This document shows positions 26,225 through 35,552 of a stretch of DNA of 64,000 nucleotides, one piece after another; the stretch's first letter is position 1, and each line of letters begins with the position of its first letter. Location: the NCBI RefSeq assembly GCF_009296315.1, contig NZ_WHLY01000002.1:2772501-2836500 (forward strand). Reading direction: 5' to 3'. Source of the DNA: Salmonirosea aquatica (GTDB lineage Bacteria; Bacteroidota; Bacteroidia; Cytophagales; Spirosomataceae). Both the position numbers and the translations under genes were made by a program. The notes beneath the pieces are model-generated. The model was not told the origin of the DNA, made no database searches, and saw only the letters and a list, made by a program, of their open reading frames with translations.

Positions 26225-27715
26225 TTACTCTACCTTACGCTGCTCGCCAATCACCACCACGCCTTTGCTTTTGGTGGGGTACACCAGGTCGGTCAGTACA
26301 GCCATACCGTCATTGGCGTAGATTTCTATTACGGAATTATCCACAAAAATGGCCAGTTTCAGTTCGCCATTTTGGGGCATGACGGTCATAGATTCCACAC
26401 TGGAAAACTTTTCGTGGAAAGCCACCTTTCCCGATTTTGTCCGGTCGAAGGTCATCTTGCCCGTGGCTATCTCGTAGGATAGCAGGCTGGTTTCGGTTTC
26501 GTTATCCAGCAGTTTTATTTCAAAATCCTTAGCTTCGGCCAATTCGACGGTTAGGTCCACCCGGTAGGAATTTCCATCCAGCTTCATGATGACCCCGGCG
26601 GCCAGGTCGCTAGCCTTCATGGTGAGGGTGCGGACGGGAAGCTTGTCTTTGAAAATGGGTCTTTGCCGTAGCCGGTACACGCCATCTTGCTGATAAAGGG
26701 AAAGCGCCCGGGGCAATGAAAACATACCGCGGAAGCCCTCGGTAGGGATTTTATTGGCATAGGCCCAGTTGTTAACCCAACCCATCATGATGGGTTGCGG
26801 CTGCGTGGGGGGTAGGTTGTGGAAGGGGATAGCGGCGTAAAAATCTTTACCCAGATCCACCCGGAAAACCTCCTTTTGTTTCTGGGGCGTAAATTTTTTT
26901 CCATCAAAATCACCTACGAAGTACTGCATTCCTGTAAAGGCGGTGTCTTCGGCAGCACTCGAAATCATCATCACCCACTTTTCCGGAAGGGTGTCTTCGA
27001 CGGGTACCTTGAAAAGTGAGGGGCATTCCCAGATCTTAGCCATGTCGCCCATTTTACCGAATTCACTGAGCAGCTTCCATTCTTTCAGGTCGGTCGATTC
27101 GTAGATTTGCACGCTGTACTCATGCGGCTTGGCTACTACCATTTTCCATTTGTCCTCGTACCTGAAAACGTTCGGATCACGAAAATCCTTCATGCCGATG
27201 TCCAGCACCGGGTTCTTACCGTAGTAGGTCCAGGTACGTCCCTTGTCGGCGCTGTAGGCCAGGCTCTGGTGTTGGGCCAGGCCCTCCTCACCCTTGTACA
27301 CGTGCGAAGTATAAATCGCCACCATACCTTTCCGGAAGCCTGGCGCGAAGAAGCCCGACGTATTGAGGCTATCCACTACCACGCAGCCCGAGAAAATCAT
27401 GGTTTCGGTACTATCGGCGTTCGAGTATTCTTTCAGCGCTACGGGTAGTTCTTCCCAGGTTTTCAGATCCTGACTCACGGCGTGCCCCCAGCTCATGTGG
27501 CCCCAGGTGTCGCCATAAGGATTGTATTGGTAGAACAGATGGTACTCCCCGTCGAGGTATACCAGGCCGTTGGGGTCATTGACCCAATTTTTGGCCGGGG
27601 CATAGTGATACGCCGGACGGTAGTCGGCGGGTTCAGTGCTTGTGGATTCATCGTCGGAAGAACCGCAGGCGATCAGGAGCCCGCCCAAGAACAGGAAAGC
27701 GATTAGTTGGTACAT
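26225..27715 (-). CDS. GH32 fructan hydrolase lipoprotein
   Basis: This enzyme hydrolyses beta-fructosyl bonds (levan, inulin or sucrose type substrates). With the start at 27715 it opens with a lipoprotein signal (LFLGGLLIAC, Cys17 lipidated), so it is anchored in the envelope. Key GH32 motifs: NWVNDPNG with the nucleophile Asp47, FRDPNVFRY (transition-state stabiliser) and WECPSLFKV with the acid/base Glu. A C-terminal beta-sandwich follows. The longer frame to 27754 adds 13 residues in front of the signal and is unlikely. With the sugar kinase and MFS gene upstream it forms a compact fructan-use operon. Confidence 0.93.
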   Translation of the reverse strand: MYQLIAFLFLGGLLIACGSSDDESTSTEPADYRPAYHYAPAKNWVNDPNGLVYLDGEYHLFYQYNPYGDTWGHMSWGHAVSQDLKTWEELPVALKEYSNADSTETMIFSGCVVVDSLNTSGFFAPGFRKGMVAIYTSHVYKGEEGLAQHQSLAYSADKGRTWTYYGKNPVLDIGMKDFRDPNVFRYEDKWKMVVAKPHEYSVQIYESTDLKEWKLLSEFGKMGDMAKIWECPSLFKVPVEDTLPEKWVMMISSAAEDTAFTGMQYFVGDFDGKKFTPQKQKEVFRVDLGKDFYAAIPFHNLPPTQPQPIMMGWVNNWAYANKIPTEGFRGMFSLPRALSLYQQDGVYRLRQRPIFKDKLPVRTLTMKASDLAAGVIMKLDGNSYRVDLTVELAEAKDFEIKLLDNETETSLLSYEIATGKMTFDRTKSGKVAFHEKFSSVESMTVMPQNGELKLAIFVDNSVIEIYANDGMAVLTDLVYPTKSKGVVVIGEQRKVE

Positions 27716-27844
27716 ACCAGGTAAGCGCAAGGAATTATCAGGATGTAGGAACATAGGAAAAACGGAGCATGAATTTCTCTCTTTTTATAATCTAACATCA
27801 ACAATCCGGGTTCTGGTCTAACCGTAATGCCGACCAGCCAGCTT

Positions 27845-28747
27845 CTATTGGCTCACCCGGCGGGAGCCCCCCATCAGCGACCGGATTTCGTCCCCGGTAA
27901 TGCGTGGCGTGGCACCCTGGCGGGAAGCTACCAAAGAGCCCGTAGCGCAGGCAAATTCCAGACTTTCGGCCGGAGGGTCGTTATGAAGCAAGCCTTTGAT
28001 TAAGGCGGCCAGAAACGAATCTCCGCTGCCAATGGTATCGCTCACCTGTACGGCAAATCCCCGGCTTTCGTAGAATGCGCCGTCTTTCCAGAGGATCGCC
28101 CCGCTCCCGCCCCGGGTCACGCAGATGGTAGGTACATCGAAACGCTCCGACAGGCGTTGAATGGCCGAACGCTCGTCGGTAAGGGTACCCTGCCAGGCAG
28201 TAATTAGGGCCAGCTCATGAGCATTCATCTTTACCATATCGGCTTGCTGAAGCAGGTACTCCACGGTTTCCTGGGTATAGTAAGGCTCCCGGAAATTTAC
28301 ATCGAATATCTTGAAAGTCGCTTTTTCCAGAAGTCGGTGCAGCGTCTCGCGTGTGCCCGGATTCCGGGCAGCCAATGAGCCAAACACGAAGCCATCGCTC
28401 CGTTCCACGGCCCGAACGGCTTCCTCTTCCAGTTGGATATAGTCCCAGGCGACGGGCTGCACAATTTTGTAGGTTACCTCATTTGCATCGTCCATATTGA
28501 CCTTCACGACCCCGGTGAGGTGGTTGGTGCCACGCTGAACCAGAGAGACATCCAGGCCGGCCTTTTGCATGAATTCGATCAATTCGTCGCCCAGGTCGTC
28601 GCTGCCGACCCGGCTGATCAGGGCCGTGTTCAGGCCGAAGTTTTTGAGGTGAAACGCCACGTTCATGGGCGCACCGCCGGGCATTTTTCCCGTAGGTAGC
28701 ATGTCCCACAGCACTTCTCCGAAGCAGATTATGTTTTTCGGGCTCAT
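27845..28747 (-). CDS. PfkB-family kinase, probable fructokinase
   Basis: The 300-residue protein is a ribokinase/PfkB-fold sugar kinase. It has ICFGEVLWDMLPTGKMPGGAPMNVAFHLKNFG at the start, with the two-Gly GGAP hinge, and the C-terminal signature DTIGSGDSFLAALI with the catalytic-base Asp. The short FGEVLWDMLP opening is seen in fructokinases. It lies between the GH32 gene and the MFS transporter, so the likely job is phosphorylating fructose released from fructan and brought in by the transporter. The start at 28747 is preferred over a second ATG two codons upstream. Confidence 0.9.
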   Translation of the reverse strand: MSPKNIICFGEVLWDMLPTGKMPGGAPMNVAFHLKNFGLNTALISRVGSDDLGDELIEFMQKAGLDVSLVQRGTNHLTGVVKVNMDDANEVTYKIVQPVAWDYIQLEEEAVRAVERSDGFVFGSLAARNPGTRETLHRLLEKATFKIFDVNFREPYYTQETVEYLLQQADMVKMNAHELALITAWQGTLTDERSAIQRLSERFDVPTICVTRGGSGAILWKDGAFYESRGFAVQVSDTIGSGDSFLAALIKGLLHNDPPAESLEFACATGSLVASRQGATPRITGDEIRSLMGGSRRVSQ

Positions 28748-28759
28748 AGTCAATTCATT

Positions 28760-30091
28760 TTAAGCGGCCACCACCTTTTCCTCGATGCCTTCCAGGGAGG
28801 TACCTTTGGTTTCGGGCATCATGCGCCAGACGAACAGCAATTGCAGTACCATCATCCCAGCAAAAAAGGAAAAGGTAGGTCCGCCGCCGAAGGTCTGGGC
28901 GATGTAGGGAAAAATGAACGAAATAATGGCGGCGGCGATCCAGTGCGTAAAGCTACCCAGCGACTGCCCGTAGGCCCGGATATCGTTGGGGAAAATCTCG
29001 GAAATAAAGACCCAGATCACGGCTCCCTGCGACAGGGCGAAAAAGGCAATGTAGATGAACAGGTAAATGGGTACCTGCGCGCCGCCCAGGTTTTCGCTGA
29101 AAAAAGCGTTGGCCACCAGTACCAGCGCCGCAATGACGCCCAGGGTACCTACGTACATCAGAAATTTCCGGCCAAACTTGTCGATCAGCGACAGCCCCAG
29201 CAAGGTAGCCAGCAGGTTGACGAGCCCGATACCCGCCGAGGAGAGCAGCGCCGATTCTTTCCCCAACCCGGCCATCTCGAACACGCGCGGTGCGTAGTAG
29301 ATGATAGCGTTGATACCCGACAATTGGTTGAACAGCGCGAACAGCACAGCCAGCCGGACGGGCGTTTTATACAGCGGCTTGAATAAATCTTTATAGCTAC
29401 CCGTGGTGGACTGATGTTGACTTTTCAGAATGGCGACCACGACCCGCTCGGCTTCTTCCGAATCGCTCACGTTGAGAATTTCCCGCGCTTCGTGGATTTT
29501 ATTCCGTTTCAAGATCAGCCAGCGCGGGCTTTCGGGTATGAAAAAGAGCGTGACCATGAAGAGTAGCGCCGGAATCGCCTCTACACCCAGCATCCACCGC
29601 CAGGCGTTTTCGCCGATGCCTTCTAGGGCGTAGTTGGAAAGATAAGACACCAGGATGCCCAGCACGATATTGAACTGAAACAACGCTACCAGCCGTCCCC
29701 GCCGCGAGGGAGGTGCGATCTCGGAAATGTACATGGGTGCCACTACCGACGAGATACCTACCCCTACTCCGCCGATAAACCGGAAGATCAAAAACATGAA
29801 CCAGCCCGTGGCCAGGCCGGAGCCCAATGCCGATACCAAATACAGAACGGCTACGATCAGCAGGCTGATTTTGCGGCCATACTTATCGGCCGGTACCCCC
29901 CCGTACAAGGCACCAATCACCGTGCCGATGAGGGCAATGGACACGGTCAGGCCGTGTTCGAAAGCGCTGGAATTCCAGAGGATTTGCAGGGTTTGCTCGG
30001 CGCCGGAAATCACCGCCGTGTCGAAGCCGAAGAGAAAGCCGCCCAAAGCAGCGGAAATGGACCAAAGGAAAATCTTACCAGCGTTGCTCAT
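28760..30091 (-). CDS. sugar porter of the MFS superfamily
   Basis: The 443-residue protein has twelve predicted membrane helices and the sugar-porter family signatures: GGFLFGFDTAVISGA in helix 1, the loop ADKYGRKISLL, RFIGGVGVGISSVVAPMYISEIAPPSRRGRL, FFIPESPRWL, NQLSGINAIIYYAP in helix 7 and the end motif PETKGTSLEGIE. It should carry a hexose (probably fructose) with protons into the cytoplasm. It is the first gene of the minus-strand operon with the kinase (12 bp gap) and GH32; GMC and cytochrome genes may be read through from it. Confidence 0.93.
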   Translation of the reverse strand: MSNAGKIFLWSISAALGGFLFGFDTAVISGAEQTLQILWNSSAFEHGLTVSIALIGTVIGALYGGVPADKYGRKISLLIVAVLYLVSALGSGLATGWFMFLIFRFIGGVGVGISSVVAPMYISEIAPPSRRGRLVALFQFNIVLGILVSYLSNYALEGIGENAWRWMLGVEAIPALLFMVTLFFIPESPRWLILKRNKIHEAREILNVSDSEEAERVVVAILKSQHQSTTGSYKDLFKPLYKTPVRLAVLFALFNQLSGINAIIYYAPRVFEMAGLGKESALLSSAGIGLVNLLATLLGLSLIDKFGRKFLMYVGTLGVIAALVLVANAFFSENLGGAQVPIYLFIYIAFFALSQGAVIWVFISEIFPNDIRAYGQSLGSFTHWIAAAIISFIFPYIAQTFGGGPTFSFFAGMMVLQLLFVWRMMPETKGTSLEGIEEKVVAA

Positions 30092-30138
30092 GGGCGAAAG
30101 AGTCAGGGTTAATAGGAGGAATCAAAGTTGCAGTTAAA

Positions 30139-30154
30139 TTTTGGCAATCCAAAA
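30139..30154. promoter_or_regulatory. short palindrome between divergent sugar genes
   Basis: TTTTGG-CAAT-CCAAAA, a perfect 6-bp inverted repeat with a 4-bp gap, lies midway between the divergent starts of the MFS transporter (30091) and ribokinase (30257). It could be a repressor site shared by both sides. No regulator gene is adjacent, so this is a weak call. Confidence 0.3.
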
Positions 30155-30256
30155 CGGTAAACCGCGGGGTACTACCGCTTGAGGTCAGTGGGGGTAAAAG
30201 CACTACATTCCTCTCTTTTAACCACGTAAATCCGCAACTTCAACCTAGGAAACCCT

Positions 30257-31174
30257 ATGAAGCAGATTATCGTCATTGGCAGTTCCAATACAGACATGGT
30301 GGTGAAGGCCGCCAAACTGCCCGGCCCCGGCGAGACAATCCTCGGGGGTACCTTCCTGATGAATCCGGGCGGCAAGGGTGCCAACCAAGCCATGGCGGCC
30401 CAACGGCTGGGAGAGAGCAAAGTGATTTTTATTGCAAAAATAGGTAGCGATGTGTTTGGCCAGGAAGCGATTGACGGTTTCAAACGGGCGGGCATGGATA
30501 CGCGCTTCGTTCTGAAAGACGGAACCGCACCATCGGGGATAGCCCTCATTAGCGTGGACGAGCAGGGTGAAAACGCCATCATGGTGGCTCCCGGGGCCAA
30601 TGCCAACCTGTCGGCGGTGGAAGTGGCCGTGGCATTGGATGCCTGTCCTGAAGCAGAACTGGTGTTGCTACAACTGGAAATCCCGCTGGATACGGTGGAA
30701 AGGAGCGTAGTGGCCTGCGCCCAAAAAGGGATAAGAGTAATCTTGAACCCCGCTCCCGCCCGCAACCTGAGCGATGAAATCCTGAAACACCTGTATCTCA
30801 TTACGCCCAACGAAACCGAAGCCGAACTCCTCACGGGCGTGACGGTCACCGACCTCGACTCCGCCCGACGGGCGGCCCGTATCCTGCACGACGAAAAAGG
30901 TGTCGGGAACGTCATTATCACACTCGGTGCGAAAGGTGCCTTTTTCTACAATACTTCCCTCGAATTGCTGGTTCCGGCACCGGCGGTCGCGGCGGTGGAT
31001 ACTACGGCGGCGGGTGATGTGTTCAATGGTGCGCTGGTGGTGGCTCTATCCGAAGCAATGCCCCTGCCCGACGCCCTCGCGTTTGCCTGCCAGGCGGCTG
31101 CCCTATCAGTAACGCGGCTGGGGGCACAGTCGTCCATCCCGTCGCGTGCGGAAGTGAATGCCGCTCTGGGGTAA
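30257..31174 (+). CDS. rbsK: ribokinase
   Basis: The 305-residue protein is a PfkB-family kinase with ribokinase features: IVVIGSSNTDMVVKAAKLPGPGETILGG at the start with the conserved Asp, NPGGKGANQAMAAQRLG near residue 40, and DTTAAGDVFNGALVVAL at about 250-266 with the catalytic-base Asp. It makes ribose-5-phosphate from ribose. The permease 140 bp downstream on the same strand and the nucleoside hydrolase at 35.6 kb point to use of ribose or ribonucleosides. Confidence 0.93.
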   Translation: MKQIIVIGSSNTDMVVKAAKLPGPGETILGGTFLMNPGGKGANQAMAAQRLGESKVIFIAKIGSDVFGQEAIDGFKRAGMDTRFVLKDGTAPSGIALISVDEQGENAIMVAPGANANLSAVEVAVALDACPEAELVLLQLEIPLDTVERSVVACAQKGIRVILNPAPARNLSDEILKHLYLITPNETEAELLTGVTVTDLDSARRAARILHDEKGVGNVIITLGAKGAFFYNTSLELLVPAPAVAAVDTTAAGDVFNGALVVALSEAMPLPDALAFACQAAALSVTRLGAQSSIPSRAEVNAALG

Positions 31175-31237
31175 GGTGATTAGTATAGAAGAAAATAGTA
31201 CAGAAGTACCTGAGATAGTTAATTAGTAAAAAAAATC

Positions 31238-31262
31238 ATGAGTAACTCATAATCAGTGATTA
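31238..31262. promoter_or_regulatory. two abutting 13-bp palindromes
   Basis: ATGAGT-A-ACTCAT (31238-31250) and TAATCA-G-TGATTA (31250-31262) are each perfectly symmetric about one central base and share one base. They lie 52 bp before the permease start and after ribokinase, suggesting a two-site operator that controls the permease apart from rbsK. Confidence 0.5.
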
Positions 31263-31314
31263 AAATACACAAAAAGGCCAATTTGTCTTCAACAATTCAA
31301 CAACCCTTACCCTC

Positions 31315-32310
31315 ATGTTCATCATAGAAAACTACTCCGTTGCTGTCTTCTTTTGTATTATCACCATGCTATGTTGGGGTTCGTGGGCCAACACGCAGAA
31401 GCTGGCGGCCAGTTCGTGGCGGTTCGAGCTGTTCTATTGGGATTACGTCATCGGTATCGTGCTGGTAGCGTTGCTCTTTGCTTTCACCCTGGGCAGTCAG
31501 GGCGCGGGCGGGCGCAGCTTCCTGGCTGATCTCGAACAAGCCTCGGCGGCCAACCTGGGGTCGGCGGTGCTGGGCGGAATTATTTTCAACGCGGCCAACA
31601 TCCTGCTGGTGGCGGCCATTGCCATCGCGGGCATGTCGGTGGCATTTCCGGTGGGCATCGGGCTGGCGCTGGTGATTGGCGTAATCGTCAACTACCTCGA
31701 CAATCCCGTCGGGGATGCGACCCTGCTGTTTTTGGGTGTAAGTTTGGTTGTGGCGGCCATCTTGCTCAATGCCTATGCCTACCGGGCTACTTCCCGGCAG
31801 CGGCAGGGGGTATCGACCCGGGGCTTGCTGCTTTCGGTGATCGCCGGGGTACTTATGGGCTATTTTTACAAATACGTGGCGGCCTCCATGTATGCCGATT
31901 TCACCCTACCCGAAGCGGGCAAACTGGGCCCGTATACGGCAGTGGTACTGTTCTCGCTGGGTATTTTGCTGAGCAATATCGTGTTCAACTCACTACTGAT
32001 GATGCGGCCCTTCGAAGGTAGTCCGGTGCATTATGCCGACTATTTTGGGGGCAGCGGCAAAAACCACCTAATGGGCATTCTGGGCGGGGCGATCTGGTGC
32101 GTTGGTATGGCGTTCAGCATCATCGCTTCGGGCAAAGCCGGACCGGCCATTTCGTACGGTCTGGGTCAGGGGGCGACGGTCATTGCGGCGTTATGGGGTA
32201 TCTATATCTGGAAAGAATTCAAGGGGGTACCCCGCTCCACCACACTGATTCTGAACGGCATGCTCCTGTGCTATATCGTGGGGTTGGGTCTGATCATCGC
32301 GGCCCGGTAA
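31315..32310 (+). CDS. GRP/DMT-type sugar permease
   Basis: The 331-residue integral membrane protein has ten hydrophobic segments and belongs to the drug/metabolite-transporter superfamily branch that includes glucose/ribose porters (GRP) and RhaT. The opening FIIENYSVAVFFCIITMLCWGSWANTQKLA and the GKNHLMGILGGAIWCVGM block are typical of Bacteroidota members placed beside ribokinase genes. From context it probably imports ribose; the sequence alone does not fix the substrate. Confidence 0.85.
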   Translation: MFIIENYSVAVFFCIITMLCWGSWANTQKLAASSWRFELFYWDYVIGIVLVALLFAFTLGSQGAGGRSFLADLEQASAANLGSAVLGGIIFNAANILLVAAIAIAGMSVAFPVGIGLALVIGVIVNYLDNPVGDATLLFLGVSLVVAAILLNAYAYRATSRQRQGVSTRGLLLSVIAGVLMGYFYKYVAASMYADFTLPEAGKLGPYTAVVLFSLGILLSNIVFNSLLMMRPFEGSPVHYADYFGGSGKNHLMGILGGAIWCVGMAFSIIASGKAGPAISYGLGQGATVIAALWGIYIWKEFKGVPRSTTLILNGMLLCYIVGLGLIIAAR

Positions 32311-32403
32311 TGGATAGAGCGTGTTTTTTACATTAATATTGGGTAATATCGTTGAATTTTGACCTACAAGTAAAGGGTACCCTCCTGTATCCACACGCGT
32401 ATA

Positions 32404-35400
32404 ATGATTCCTGTATACCTAACCATCAAAGGTTTATATTCCTACCGGCAAACCCAGGAGATTGATTTCTCCCGACTGACCGAAACGGCCCTCTTCGGCA
32501 TTTTTGGCAAGGTAGGCAGTGGTAAGTCCTCGATTCTGGAAGCTATCACCTTTGCGCTCTACGGCGAGACCGACCGCCTCAACAAATCGGGCGACGACCG
32601 CAATTACAACATGATGAACCTGCGCTCGGATGAATTGATGATCGACTACATATGCCTGGCGGGCCAAGAGGGCCACAAGTACCGCTTTACAGTGAAAGGG
32701 CGGCGCAACAGCAAGCGGTTCGATGATGTCAAGACGTTTGAGCGCCGGGCTTACCGGTGGATGGATGAACTGGACGACTGGGCACCCATCGAAACCGACC
32801 AGGTCGCGGAAAAAATCATTGGCCTGAGTTACGAAAACTTCAAGCGTACCATCATCATTCCGCAGGGCAAGTTCCAGGATTTTCTCGACCTGCCGCAGGC
32901 GCAACGTACCCGGATGATGAACGAGATTTTTCAGCTGGAACGCTACGACCTGGCCGCAAAAGTAAAAATCCTGAAAATCCGCAACGACACGCTGTTAGAG
33001 AATCTGGCGGGCAAGCTCACCCAACTCGGACAAACTACCCCCGAACTACTCGAACAGTCGCGGCAGGGGCTGAAAAATACACAGGCGTTAATTAAACTCA
33101 CCGATAATGAGCTGAAAGTCCTGACCGCCGACGAAAAGCAGCTCGAAACCCTGCGCCAGCTTTTTGTGGATAAGCAAAATGCCGAACAGAAAATAACGGC
33201 ACTCGCTACCCAGGAGGCCGATTTCATGGCGCGTGCCGCGCGACTCGACCGGTACCTCTCGTGTCGCAATACCTTCAAGCTGGTGCTGGAGCAGAAGAAA
33301 ATTCAGGAAACTGCTCTGGCGCGAGACCAGGGTACCTTGCGGGAAAAAGAAAAATCGATGGCGGAGGTCCAACAGCGCATCGCGGACGAGCGCAAAAAAC
33401 TCGCTGAAATCCTGCCGCAGTATGAGCAGCGGGACGCGCTGAAAAAGGAAACGGAAGAACTGGGCCTGGTGCTGACTTTGGCGCAGTCGAAGGAGGAGCG
33501 GGCCAAGCTGGAAGACGACCAGAAGCGTGGCAGAATAGCCTTTGTGCAAAAAAAGGATATCATCGGCCAACTGACACAGCAGAAAGGCGAGTTGGAAACA
33601 ACCCTGGATAAGGCGAAATCAGGACGGGTGGATTTGGAGGTGGTTACGAAAGTGGCGGAGTGGTTTTCGACCAAAAATGCCATCCTGGCTACCAAAGAAT
33701 CAGTGAAAAAAGATGCCAAAGCCGTAGCCGACGACGAGGAAAAACTCGAAAAGAGCAAGGCCGACCTCCTGCTCGCAGCGCCTTTCGACGCGCTTTTTGG
33801 TCCCGAGGATGCGGCCACGCCGCCCGTCCGGCTGCGTGAGCGGATCGATGAGGAGAAGCAGAGGCTAGTGGGCCAGCATGCCGAATTGGAAAAGGACATC
33901 CTGCACCTGAAAACCCAGCGCGAACTCCGCAAGTACGCCCACGACCTACAGCCCGGTGAGCCTTGTCCGCTCTGTGGATCGTTGCATCATCCGCAGGTGA
34001 TGGGCGGTGCAAGTGTTCTGGAAAACGAATTGATGGCCTTCGAGCAAAAGCAAAAAAAGCTGCGAGAAACGGAAATTGCCTACGACCAGCTCAAAAACCA
34101 GCTCAGCGTTCTGGAAAAAGAGTTTGCACTTTATGAAAGGCAAAAGAAGGTTATCCGGGAAAAGTGGGAGGAAAACAAAGCCGCGCTGGCGCGACAGGAT
34201 GCGGCGTTCACATGGCCGGATTTTTCTAAAGACGACGAGGAAAAAGTACAGGAGGCTTTTCAAAAAGACCGGCAGCAGCAGGGGGAGATCAAGCAGCTGG
34301 AAGCCACCTATCGCCAGAAAGAACGCGAATTGAACGAAGCGCGCGATCTGCTGGATAACAAGATCAGGCCCGCGCTGGAAACGATCGAGCAAAAATTGGC
34401 CGCCAAAATGGCCGAAACCGAGGGCTATCAGAAACAGATAATCCGGCTGGATGTGGCGGAGTTTGCCAACCAAACGGCGGAGCAGATCAGGTACCGCATC
34501 CACGCCCAAAACACGGCCTACAACAAATTGACCGAAGCTTACGAGCAACTGACCCAAAAAATTCAGGCGCTCACGGATCAGCAAAATATTCTTTCGGGCG
34601 AAATCACATCGCTTAAAACCAATACCGGGCAGCAGGCTGAAGCGCTGCGGGAATTGAATGAAAATCTGGCCAAAGACATCGCCGCCTCCGACTTTGCCGA
34701 TGAAAGCGAGGTACTCGCCATGTTACAATCGGAACTGAACGTAGCCACCGAACAGCAGGAAATTGAAACGTACCGGCTGACGCTGAACACTGCCCGGGCG
34801 GCGTTAAAAACATTGGAGGAAAAAACGGCGGGGCTACGGTACGATACCGGAATCCACGAAAAGGTACGGGCCGACCTGGAAACCCAAACCATCCGGATCA
34901 ATGAACTGCGCAAGGAAGAGGGAGGACTGACCAATCAGGTCAAAAAGCAGGAGGAGGATTTAGCGGCGCAGGTCGACCTGCGCAAGGAACAGGAAAAGCT
35001 GGATATCCGGGGGAAAGACATCGAAACGCTGAGCAAGTTGTTCAAAGCCAGTGGGTTTGTGAGCTATGTGTCGGCCATGCATTTGCAGAATCTGTGCAAC
35101 CAGGCCAACGCCCGTTTTCACAAAATGACCCGCCATCAGCTACAACTGGAACTGTACGAACCCCGGCCCGCCGAGTACGATTTTCAGGTGCGCGACCTGC
35201 TGAACGAAGGCCGTACCCGCGCGGTGAAAACCCTGTCGGGCGGGCAGAAATTCCAGGTAGCGCTGGCCCTGGCGCTGGCGCTGGCCGATCAAATTCACGC
35301 CCAGTCGCATGCAATGCACAACTTTTTCTTTTTGGATGAAGGCTTCGGCTCGCTGGACAAGGATTCGCTGGGCGAAGTATTCGAGACCCTGCAATCGCTC

Positions 35401-35520
35401 CGCCGCGAGAACCGCATCGTGGGCGTTATCTCGCACGTGGAAGACCTGCAACAGGAAATTCAGAACCATCTGAAAATCGAGCTGACCGAAGCCGGCAGCC
35501 TTGTGATCCCAAACTATTAA
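32404..35520 (+). CDS. sbcC: exonuclease subunit SbcC (Rad50-like)
   Basis: SbcC is the ATPase and long-coiled-coil subunit of the SbcCD nuclease, which cleaves hairpins and processes blocked DNA ends. At 1038 residues it has normal length. Walker A is GKVGSGKS at 35-42. Long Lys/Glu/Gln-rich coiled coils flank the zinc hook CPLC at 521-524. The ABC signature LSGGQKFQ is near 943 and Walker B FFFLDEGFGSLD near 972. The nuclease partner sbcD, usually just upstream, is not in the window: the gene lies between a sugar permease and a nucleoside hydrolase, both on the same strand. Confidence 0.94.
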   Translation: MIPVYLTIKGLYSYRQTQEIDFSRLTETALFGIFGKVGSGKSSILEAITFALYGETDRLNKSGDDRNYNMMNLRSDELMIDYICLAGQEGHKYRFTVKGRRNSKRFDDVKTFERRAYRWMDELDDWAPIETDQVAEKIIGLSYENFKRTIIIPQGKFQDFLDLPQAQRTRMMNEIFQLERYDLAAKVKILKIRNDTLLENLAGKLTQLGQTTPELLEQSRQGLKNTQALIKLTDNELKVLTADEKQLETLRQLFVDKQNAEQKITALATQEADFMARAARLDRYLSCRNTFKLVLEQKKIQETALARDQGTLREKEKSMAEVQQRIADERKKLAEILPQYEQRDALKKETEELGLVLTLAQSKEERAKLEDDQKRGRIAFVQKKDIIGQLTQQKGELETTLDKAKSGRVDLEVVTKVAEWFSTKNAILATKESVKKDAKAVADDEEKLEKSKADLLLAAPFDALFGPEDAATPPVRLRERIDEEKQRLVGQHAELEKDILHLKTQRELRKYAHDLQPGEPCPLCGSLHHPQVMGGASVLENELMAFEQKQKKLRETEIAYDQLKNQLSVLEKEFALYERQKKVIREKWEENKAALARQDAAFTWPDFSKDDEEKVQEAFQKDRQQQGEIKQLEATYRQKERELNEARDLLDNKIRPALETIEQKLAAKMAETEGYQKQIIRLDVAEFANQTAEQIRYRIHAQNTAYNKLTEAYEQLTQKIQALTDQQNILSGEITSLKTNTGQQAEALRELNENLAKDIAASDFADESEVLAMLQSELNVATEQQEIETYRLTLNTARAALKTLEEKTAGLRYDTGIHEKVRADLETQTIRINELRKEEGGLTNQVKKQEEDLAAQVDLRKEQEKLDIRGKDIETLSKLFKASGFVSYVSAMHLQNLCNQANARFHKMTRHQLQLELYEPRPAEYDFQVRDLLNEGRTRAVKTLSGGQKFQVALALALALADQIHAQSHAMHNFFFLDEGFGSLDKDSLGEVFETLQSLRRENRIVGVISHVEDLQQEIQNHLKIELTEAGSLVIPNY

Positions 35521-35552
35521 ATCCAACCTACCTTTTATAAAATTCAAATCCG

